Source: an uncultured Myxococcales bacterium
GTDB taxonomy: Bacteria; Myxococcota_A; UBA9042
Reading direction: 5' to 3'
Assembly: GCA_903842345.1 (NCBI GenBank)
Contig: CAIMLR010000023.1
Span: 1 to 64,000 of the forward strand
Length of the DNA: 64,000 nt
Positions 1-6,416 of the stretch are shown here, piece after piece. Position numbers and translations under genes: made by a program. The notes under the pieces were generated by a model. That model worked only from the letters and a program-made list of their open reading frames with translations, was not told the origin of the DNA and made no database searches. Every line of letters begins with the position of its first letter. The stretch's first letter is position 1.

Positions 1-136
1 ATGTCCTCCAGCTCCGGCCGGACGGTGTCAGGGATGAACAGTGGCAGCGGCGATGGACCTGTTTTGCGCATGCACTGAAGATCTCACGGGATCTATCAGG
101 CGGCAAGAATGCGGTGCGGACTTCGGGCTTGGCGTA

Positions 137-1306
137 CTAGGGTTCCCACCGAGGGCTTCTTCGGAACCCAGAACGCGGCAAAGGCAACATAGGTCGGCCA
201 GCGCCGGGGTGCCACGACTTTGTGCCTCCCGGCGAGATTCCATTGGGGGTTATTGGCTTTCCAAGGCGCCCCGTCGCCATGGCTGAGTGCCCTCCTTCCG
301 AGGCATTAGGTGCGCGACCGCGCTTGGCGACGTCCAACCTCAACGTCGCCACGTTGCTCGAATTAGCGGCTGCCGAGCGGCCCGGGCAGGCCTCGATACA
401 TCTGCTTCGGTAGGGCGAAAGGTACGGTGCTTGAGGTTCGCGTTGCGGCAGAAGTCTTTGGTCGACAGCAAGCCGATGAAGCATCTCGCCCGACCGACCA
501 CCGAGCCTGTACAAGGTCCAGAGCACGTCGTGCAGTTCCTGCGGCGAGAACGTGAGACGTTGACCCACGGGGACGGCTTTTTCGACTGGATCTTCGAGCC
601 GAACGTCCAAGGTGTCGACCGCCCGCATCTCCTCTGCCGTGTTGTCATCGAATTCGCCGGAAGTGCCGTCCGAGTACTTCGCGAAGATGACCATCCGGGC
701 CCATCGACATGCCATCACTTCGCCGCCTGGCCCGGCGTCCTGTCGGCCAACGACGCCGCCGCGATGGACGTAGCAGTTTCGCATTGCGTTGATGGATTGT
801 GCGCACAGTTCGAGGTCGGCCAGCACCTCCTCGTTCGGAAGTCCGAGCGTATGCAGTTCAGCAAACTTTTCGGGCAAGCCGAGCTTGTGAAAGTGCTTCA
901 CTGCGGAAGGGGACAACAAGCCCGTGCGCCAAACTTCTGGATCTGGCGTGGTCGTTCCGCCAGCGAGCAGCACCACGATAGGGCGAATAGACTCCAAGTG
1001 CTGATTGACCCAAGTGATCGCGTCGGTCAGCGAATGGCGCACAAGCCAGATGCGGCTGAGAGTCTTGACGGCCGGAGTCGGCAACGGCGCGCTGAGCGCC
1101 ATGTTCTTCGCGGTCCCGGGCATCAGCGTTTGGCCAAATGTGCCGATCGAAAAGAGCGTGTCGCGCCCCAGCGATACCGACTGAGAATCCGGGAACCCGT
1201 CGACCGCGGTCAGCGTCAGGGTGACGAATTCGAGAATGCGCTGGAGCCCGGCGTGGAACCCAGCCATCGGCCGAGAAATGTCAAGGTAGTAGTGACCTGG
1301 TTCCAT
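137..1306 (-). CDS. HEPN-like protein, putative RNase component of a defence locus
   Basis: This 389-residue protein has no close family that I recognise. A helical segment contains an Arg-x4-His motif (R176 NCYV H181, followed by RGG), the arrangement typical of HEPN ribonucleases of toxin-antitoxin and antiphage systems, so RNA cleavage is a reasonable but unproven role. I chose the ATG at 1306 because AGAGGA lies just upstream; the open frame runs further up to 1588 but that stretch is Arg-rich and looks non-coding. The last ~100 residues (from about 285) are Pro/Arg/Ser-rich and do not look like a folded domain, so the true C-terminus may be earlier or disturbed by a frameshift. It is divergent from the nuclease-STAND gene and lies in the same putative island. 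Confidence 0.5.
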   Translation of the reverse strand: MEPGHYYLDISRPMAGFHAGLQRILEFVTLTLTAVDGFPDSQSVSLGRDTLFSIGTFGQTLMPGTAKNMALSAPLPTPAVKTLSRIWLVRHSLTDAITWVNQHLESIRPIVVLLAGGTTTPDPEVWRTGLLSPSAVKHFHKLGLPEKFAELHTLGLPNEEVLADLELCAQSINAMRNCYVHRGGVVGRQDAGPGGEVMACRWARMVIFAKYSDGTSGEFDDNTAEEMRAVDTLDVRLEDPVEKAVPVGQRLTFSPQELHDVLWTLYRLGGRSGEMLHRLAVDQRLLPQREPQAPYLSPYRSRCIEACPGRSAAANSSNVATLRLDVAKRGRAPNASEGGHSAMATGRLGKPITPNGISPGGTKSWHPGAGRPMLPLPRSGFRRSPRWEP

Positions 1307-1599
1307 GTGCAATCCTCTGCGTCTTAAACGCTTCAGGTCTCGACGCGATTCACACGACTGGCTGCGATGGCAGAAGCGCGAAAGCCACGACGGTATTGAC
1401 CGCACATCCACAGGCTGGATACTTCGTCGGTCGCAGTGGCGGCATCGCCAGCGCCCCCGACTTCGGTTGCGCTGCGACCCTCTCGCGTGCAATTGGCTTC
1501 TGAGGATCCTATGGCGAGTCTCCTGTTGAGCGCAGCGTTTACGTCTTCTCGTCTGCCTCAGGTCCGGCTCGGTGATCGGCCGATGCATTGGCCGGCAGT
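1307..1599. other. Divergent intergenic region between HEPN-like and STAND genes
   Basis: About 290 bases lie between the two divergent start codons. Both promoters should be here, but I see no convincing -35/-10 pair or palindromic operator. The open frames that cross it on both strands are arginine-rich and look non-coding. Confidence 0.4.
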
Positions 1600-4512
1600 A
1601 TGAATCCAGTCAGCGCATCCCAGTTGGCGCGCATCGAGGCCGTGCACAGCGGATTCCTCTTCCAGCATCTCGTCGCGGTCGCGTGCATCCTGGAGACCCC
1701 GAATTCTGGCGCATCGGGGGTGGCCGTTGAGGTCGACGAGGATGTTGAGTGGTTGTTCCCTGACGAAACGATTTACATTCAAGTGAAATTCCGGACCACG
1801 AAACTGAAACCGTCGGATATTGAAAGCACTCTTCGGAGATTTGCGCGGATTAAGGCCGAGCATGAATCCGGGACTCGGAGCGGAGTCGCACGGTTTTTCA
1901 TTTTTACCAACTCTTCGCCTGGACCTGGCCTGAGCGACCTGCTGCAACGTCAGGAATGGTCAGGGTTGGCGACGCTTTGGTGGCCAACCAATGAAAACAA
2001 TTCCCATCGACTTCCACCGGCATGGCCGGACATCGAAGCCGCGTTTTCCTGGTGTTCGGCACGAGCCGAAGCAATACCATTTCGATTGGTCCCGGCGGAT
2101 TCATTGGTGCTGATTCTTGCTGGTGAGGTGCTCCGAGCAAGCTCGGGTTCGTCAGGCAGAAATCGACATCTGTTCACTGCGGCATCTCTTCCGAATCTGC
2201 TCCGACAGATTCAAGACCGTTTGTCGCGAGTCCCAATTCCGCCGGACTGTTATTACCCACATAGCGAGGAACCGCTTTTTGCTAGCTCGCGAATCCAGCT
2301 GATTTCGGCTATTTCCGGAGCAGGCAAGAGTTCTTGGGCGGCGTACGGGAGTCTTCACGCGTCCACGCCGGTTGTTTGGATCGACATCTCAGAGGTGCCC
2401 GCCGAGATCCTGGCATCGGTTGTGGCGCGCGAGGTCGCGGCGACGGTCCTTACCGATGAAGCGGCGACAGCGGCGGCCGTCGCCAAGGCATACGCGCCTG
2501 GTTTGACAGGGATTCAGTCGATTCGTTCGGTTGATGATGTTCTCTTCGATCGAGGAATTGAAGTACGCGTCGTTCTCGACAACGCGCATCTGGCCGACGT
2601 TGAGACCCTGCGCTACTGTGTGGAAATGTCTCGCGCGATCACATGGACGTTACTTGTCCAGCCTTGGGCTGGACAAGTAGAGTTCACGGCTAGAGCTGGT
2701 GGACGGGTTGAAACTCTATCTGGCTGGTCATTGGAGACGACCGCGCGATTTCTAGCGGATCAGGAGCTTACCCAGAATCCGGTCACAATCCAGTCCGTGC
2801 TCGGGATTACTGGGGGGCTTCCTCTCTTCGTTCGCAGCATCGCGGCATTGGCGAAAGATCTTTATGCCGGCGACATCGCAAACTTGTGCCGGGCGCTCGA
2901 TGACGGCATGCACTCAGTGGAAATCGCACAAGAGCGAGTACTTGCCCGCACAGCCAATTCGCTTTCGACTGACGCCCGGACAGCTGCCGCAGTCTTGAGT
3001 CTGTGCAAAATTCCCACGCCCCCCGATGTTGCCCAAGACGCAATCTCGAGGTGCCTAGCTGATACGCACGGACGCAGAGCGTTCATCGCCGTCCGCGAAC
3101 TTCATGGGCGCGGACTGCTTACGGCGCGGCACAGTGAATTGATTAGTCTTCATGACTCCTTCCGCCTAACTGCCGTAGATGAACTCGCGAAATTGCCCGA
3201 GGAGTGTGTCGCTGCATCTCGAATCGTCTTGGTCGACTGGCTTCGTAGGACGGCCAGCAGTCCCGCATCATTTCTGGCGTTCTTGGAACTGCTCATCCCG
3301 AGCGGACGCGCCGATGAACTCATCGGATATGCTGCCGGCGGTGATGAAGTCGCCCGCGAGCTAGGCCTTGGGGACAGTCTGCGCCGGCTGCTCGAAAAGG
3401 CAGTCCAGTTGACCAGCATTTCTCCCCGCGTCCGATTCGCCGGACTTGATGTACTGGCGACGCTCAACTGTGCGGACGGCTCGCAAGCCCGCGTTTCGGA
3501 GATCGCGGAGCAGATGTCCAAATTGATGAATGAGTGTGATAACGATGAAGATCCAAATGTGAGCGATCAAGATTTCAGAGCAAGATTGTTGAATGTTCGC
3601 ATGTTGGCGTGCCTTCCAAACGACTGGCAGAAGGCGCAAGAACTAATCGTTGAGGCACGCAGTACGCTCGCCGATCTCCCCAAGCAGCTTCAGGATGAGT
3701 GGTTTCGGGTTTTGAAGTACAACTTGTCTCTCGCGCTCAATTCCGGTGGGCGCTTCCGGGAAGCCGAAATCGTTGCCAATGGTGTCGCGCAGGAGTATTA
3801 TGTTGCTTTGAAAATAGACCCGGACGAAGCGATATTCTGGAACATTCCAGATGTGGAAGAGCGAGTCTTACCGATACCCGACTGGCGCAGGCTGCTCACG
3901 GCACTCGCGAGCGCGCTCGAAGTTGTCGGCGAAGCGCGGCAAGCGCTAGGAATTTCCCCAACAATGTCGTTCCTGGAAGCGACGAGGTTCTTCACGGCGG
4001 CGAACTCCATCGTCTCTGCTGTACGTGTTGGATTGCTTGCGGTCGCGGAGATGGTTGATGCCGGGCTGCCAAGAGTCTCGATGGAGCTCTTCGATGAACT
4101 TCTGCTTCCTGCGATTGAGGACCCGCAACTTGCCGACCAAATTGTGCCGGTGAGATCCATGTACGCAATCGCTCTCGCTCATTCAGGGGCGCTAAGTTCG
4201 GCACGCGAACAATTGGCACGGCTAGCGACACTAACGCCGGTCTCTGAACATGAGAGCTCCGGTCTGCGGCAAGCAATTAATATTGTCGATGGAATCACGC
4301 GAGGTGACATGCAAGAAGCGACTATGCAAGATATGGACTTCAGGCACGGTTGGTCGTACGCCGACTTTGACGAACCGCTCACCAGTCGAAATGAATTGTG
4401 CGAATGCGGCAGTGGCATCACGTTCAAGAAGTGTCATGGTCGCCCAAATGCTCGGTGTCTCTGCAACAGCGGCAAGAAATACAAGCGGTGCTGCATGGGA
4501 GCGACAGACTGA
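1600..4512 (+). CDS. Cap4-like nuclease / STAND-like NTPase with C-terminal tandem SEC-C motifs
   Basis: This 970-residue protein reads as a sensor-effector of the Avs/STAND type. The N-terminus (about 15-105) looks like a Cap4/DUF4297-type nuclease: H16-SGFLFQ, then E44, D46, D48 and Q61-V-K63. The NTPase has a P-loop (SAISGAGKSS, 236-245), a Walker-B-like strand ending in D327 (VRVVLDNAH) and a GGLP motif at 405-408. Residues ~430-900 are helical and TPR-like, suitable for ligand sensing. The tail carries two adjacent SEC-C zinc motifs (C934, C936, C945/H946; then C953, C955, C964/C965). Start: ATG 1600; an in-frame TTG at 1588 is possible. Base composition looks lower in GC than the backbone genes. 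Neighbours are HEPN-like and CHAT-like genes. Antiphage function is inferred from domains only. Confidence 0.75.
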   Translation: MNPVSASQLARIEAVHSGFLFQHLVAVACILETPNSGASGVAVEVDEDVEWLFPDETIYIQVKFRTTKLKPSDIESTLRRFARIKAEHESGTRSGVARFFIFTNSSPGPGLSDLLQRQEWSGLATLWWPTNENNSHRLPPAWPDIEAAFSWCSARAEAIPFRLVPADSLVLILAGEVLRASSGSSGRNRHLFTAASLPNLLRQIQDRLSRVPIPPDCYYPHSEEPLFASSRIQLISAISGAGKSSWAAYGSLHASTPVVWIDISEVPAEILASVVAREVAATVLTDEAATAAAVAKAYAPGLTGIQSIRSVDDVLFDRGIEVRVVLDNAHLADVETLRYCVEMSRAITWTLLVQPWAGQVEFTARAGGRVETLSGWSLETTARFLADQELTQNPVTIQSVLGITGGLPLFVRSIAALAKDLYAGDIANLCRALDDGMHSVEIAQERVLARTANSLSTDARTAAAVLSLCKIPTPPDVAQDAISRCLADTHGRRAFIAVRELHGRGLLTARHSELISLHDSFRLTAVDELAKLPEECVAASRIVLVDWLRRTASSPASFLAFLELLIPSGRADELIGYAAGGDEVARELGLGDSLRRLLEKAVQLTSISPRVRFAGLDVLATLNCADGSQARVSEIAEQMSKLMNECDNDEDPNVSDQDFRARLLNVRMLACLPNDWQKAQELIVEARSTLADLPKQLQDEWFRVLKYNLSLALNSGGRFREAEIVANGVAQEYYVALKIDPDEAIFWNIPDVEERVLPIPDWRRLLTALASALEVVGEARQALGISPTMSFLEATRFFTAANSIVSAVRVGLLAVAEMVDAGLPRVSMELFDELLLPAIEDPQLADQIVPVRSMYAIALAHSGALSSAREQLARLATLTPVSEHESSGLRQAINIVDGITRGDMQEATMQDMDFRHGWSYADFDEPLTSRNELCECGSGITFKKCHGRPNARCLCNSGKKYKRCCMGATD

Positions 4513-4622
4513 AACGAAGACATCGCTTCCTCCTTGGCGGATCTGGCCCATGTGGGGAATTGCCATCGGCCGCTTGCCGTGGGCATTCATGCGACCGCCT
4601 CGGGGCAACTGTGACCTGACAC

Positions 4623-5339
4623 TTACACGTCTTTCTGTGTGGCCGGTTTGAAGTGCCAGTACTTCTTGCCATCCCACCGGTGGTACCGCAGGTCGCCCAG
4701 TGCGAGCGCGTGGATGGCGGTGACCAACGCCCTCATGGTGGCCCCGTCTTCGACCCTCAATTCGGGAATCTTGTTGTAAAGAATCGCCCAGGTGAGCGCG
4801 GCGTCGGACCAGGCAACTGTTGCGGCGAACGAGAAGATGTACACGGGATGGATCTTGCCCGCGAACATCGAGGTAAGGTTGTTCGCGGTTGGTCCGCCAC
4901 AGGCAGAGACCGTTAGCACAAAAGGAATGTCCTTCTTGCCGACAGAATCGGTGATCGTTGCCGCAAGGTGGGTCCAAGACAACCGTTTGCCGCCGATATT
5001 CACACCGGCGTCGTTTCCATGGCAACTGAGGTGCAACACGAATTGCGGTTTCAGCTTGGCGTCTTCGGCTGGCAGCCACGTGCCAAAAATGTACCGAAGA
5101 TTCTCTTGGAACTGCTCTGGATTCGTTGGCCGAAACGGAACAAACCGGTGACCTGAGAGCCGACAGGCCGCTTCGACCAGCGGAGCCTCCTCGACACCCT
5201 GGCCAAGCTCGGACGATCGCGGCGATTCGAAGTGGAAGACTGTCAGCTGCCCAAACGACGTTTTGGCAGTCAGGAAGTGGCGCAACAGCGCAAGTGTCTC
5301 GGGGCTGATTTGGGGCGCGGTGGACGTGTTGCTTGGCAT
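4623..5339 (-). CDS. CHAT/caspase-like cysteine protease
   Basis: The 238-residue protein consists almost entirely of a caspase-fold (CHAT-like) domain. The catalytic dyad is visible: H107 in the hydrophobic context VLHLSCHGN and C147 in VLTVSACGG, each at the end of a predicted beta strand as in caspases and CHAT proteases. No other domain, signal peptide or membrane segment is seen. The start ATG (5339) is preceded by GGGAG. It converges on the nuclease-STAND gene with about 110 bases between them. CHAT proteases in bacterial immunity cleave partner proteins on activation (for example with Gasdermin or type III-E CRISPR); a similar role here, perhaps downstream of the STAND protein, is an inference from position. 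Confidence 0.7.
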   Translation of the reverse strand: MPSNTSTAPQISPETLALLRHFLTAKTSFGQLTVFHFESPRSSELGQGVEEAPLVEAACRLSGHRFVPFRPTNPEQFQENLRYIFGTWLPAEDAKLKPQFVLHLSCHGNDAGVNIGGKRLSWTHLAATITDSVGKKDIPFVLTVSACGGPTANNLTSMFAGKIHPVYIFSFAATVAWSDAALTWAILYNKIPELRVEDGATMRALVTAIHALALGDLRYHRWDGKKYWHFKPATQKDV

Positions 5340-5638
5340 GTTCTCTCCCGTTCCCAGAGTGGGGCTGTGCAGTAGATTCCGATGGGCGACGGTCAGTCAA
5401 GGGCTCGCTGCGGGAATACCCGACGCGTCGTCGCTTCGGCGGCCTTCGCCAAAGTCGAGGTGCCCGAGTCAAAAAGCGATCCCAATTTCGCGCAGTCGCG
5501 GTAGACTGCGCGTGTTCTAGGGCAGGTTCTAGGGCAGCCCTAGAACGGAGAGGAAAAACGTTACGGGAGCGAGACGCGACGATGCATAACATCCAGAAAT
5601 CATTGGAAAGAGTGGTCGCCGCGAGGCCGGCTCGCTGT
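5340..5638. other. Non-coding region upstream of the CHAT gene, left of the tRNA-Gly fragment
   Basis: About 300 bases hold no gene I can support. They contain the 10-bp palindrome and direct copy described separately, and presumably the CHAT promoter. A 22-codon ATG frame at 5582 runs into the tRNA fragment and is probably not translated. Confidence 0.4.
5514..5546. repeat. Ten-base palindrome with an extra direct copy (GTTCTAGGGC)
   Basis: GTTCTAGGGC occurs at 5514-5523 and again at 5526-5535, and its perfect inverse GCCCTAGAAC follows at 5537-5546 after one base. The layout resembles an operator or recombinase/excisionase arm site. It is about 90 bases left of the tRNA-Gly fragment and 175 bases upstream of the CHAT start. 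Its role is unknown. Confidence 0.7.
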
Positions 5639-5683
5639 TTCCCAAGCTGAATGTTGCGGGTTCGAGTCCCGTTTCCCGCTCCA
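5639..5683 (+). tRNA. tRNA-Gly(CCC) 3' fragment, putative attachment site
   Basis: The segment matches the 3' part of a bacterial tRNA-Gly with anticodon CCC. It has an anticodon loop TTCCCAA (5639-5645), the 3' anticodon-stem side, the T-arm GCGGG-TTCGAGT-CCCGT (5656-5672), the acceptor 3' strand TTCCCGC (5673-5679), a discriminator T and an encoded CCA (5681-5683). The bases upstream do not supply a matching acceptor 5' strand, D-arm or well-paired anticodon stem, so the gene is incomplete. A lone 3' tRNA end is the usual scar of a tyrosine-recombinase element that inserted into the tRNA gene. By that logic the intact tRNA should lie left of the window and the element should lie left of this site. 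Confidence 0.75.
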
Positions 5684-5717
5684 TGTAATCCTTCAAGAAT
5701 GTGTTTTTCAGAGGGCT

Positions 5718-5763
5718 CTGGGGGTCACAAAACCGCCCTGGGGGTCACACTGGGGGGCACAAA
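5718..5763 (+). repeat. Three short direct repeats CTGGGGGTCACA, integrase-arm-like
   Basis: CTGGGGGTCACA occurs at 5718-5729 and 5738-5749, and a close variant CTGGGGGGCACA at 5750-5761. The start-to-start spacings are 20 and 12 bases. They begin 35 bases right of the tRNA-Gly fragment. Short directly repeated boxes next to a tRNA core often bind the arm-binding domain of an integrase, which would place a second element on this side. Confidence 0.6.
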
Positions 5764-5860
5764 CCTCCAAAGCCCTCGCGCCCGCTCGTAGATTCCACGC
5801 GTCTTGCGCCGTTTCGGTCGGGTCTGCGTGTGGGGCGGCGCCGCATCAGAAGGTACCTGC

Positions 5861-5950
5861 ATGGCAACCGTCGCGATCGTTCTGGCGATTCTCGCGTTCG
5901 CAACTGGCGTGGCATTTGGGGCGCGCTACCGGTTCGCCTTCATGCCGTAG
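5861..5950 (+). CDS. Small single-span membrane peptide
   Basis: This 29-codon frame has an ATG 7 bases after AGAAGG. It encodes a short hydrophobic helix (Ala/Val/Ile/Leu/Phe, residues ~3-20) followed by GARYRF and a short tail, so the basic residues flank the membrane segment. It sits between the integrase-arm-like repeats and the AlpA-like gene in presumed mobile DNA. I recognise no family. Similar tiny membrane peptides include type I toxins, phage superinfection-exclusion peptides and small regulators. It may also be a chance open frame. Confidence 0.4.
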   Translation: MATVAIVLAILAFATGVAFGARYRFAFMP

Positions 5951-6046
5951 AAGCACTGGTGCTGGGCGCCCCACCAGAAGACGAGGGCACCGCTGCGGTC
6001 GGGCGCCCGAGCCGTCCTTGTCGCCGTCACGCTTGAATCTCACCCG

Positions 6047-6253
6047 TCAGGCGTCGGCCAGCACCGGCACCCGACAAGGCGGCCGCGACGCGATCCACTC
6101 CTCGACTTCGCCGCGGACCCAGCCGACGGCGCGCGTGCTGAGTTGCCGGTGGACCGGAAAGCGTCGGGCGTTCTCCAGCTGGAAGAGGGTCGACCTGGAC
6201 AGACCGGTGAGCGCGCAGACAGCGGGCAAACGAATGATCGTGATGGCTTGCAT
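6047..6253 (-). CDS. AlpA-like excisionase/transcriptional regulator
   Basis: The 68-residue protein is an AlpA/MerR-like winged helix-turn-helix. It starts IIRLPAVCALTGLSRSTLF, which is the recognition helix-turn-helix pattern of the family, then RRFP, then AVGWVRGEVEEWIASR, the usual closing motif. AlpA-like proteins control integrase or excision functions in P4-type islands and prophages. I chose ATG 6253 because GGAGGA lies 5 bases before it; the longer frame to 6418 looks non-coding. It is divergent from the STAND-like gene at 6417 with 163 bases between. No integrase gene is found nearby, so it is orphaned or its partner lies outside the window. Confidence 0.8.
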   Translation of the reverse strand: MQAITIIRLPAVCALTGLSRSTLFQLENARRFPVHRQLSTRAVGWVRGEVEEWIASRPPCRVPVLADA

Positions 6254-6416
6254 GGGTCCTCCAAGCCCTCGACTCCCGAAGCGCAGCTTGCGGATTGTGG
6301 CGCGCGCTGCAGGCACTGAAGACGAAGTCGTGACAGACCGGCGCGGCCGGGCCGAGGGATTGAGCCCGCGCGGCAAAAGTTGCATCCTCCGCCGTGGTCT
6401 TCCTGGAGGCGCAGCC

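Noticed and set aside
287-1327. A 346-codon plus-strand frame over the HEPN-like gene
   Set aside because: It is Arg/Val/His-rich with no motif, whereas the minus-strand frame has natural helical sequence and an SD.
5408-5683. Possible complete or interrupted tRNA-Gly, using GCGGGAA near 5409 as the acceptor 5' strand
   Set aside because: The seven-base match lies about 230 bases from the anticodon loop with no D-arm or anticodon 5' stem between; a chance match is more likely.
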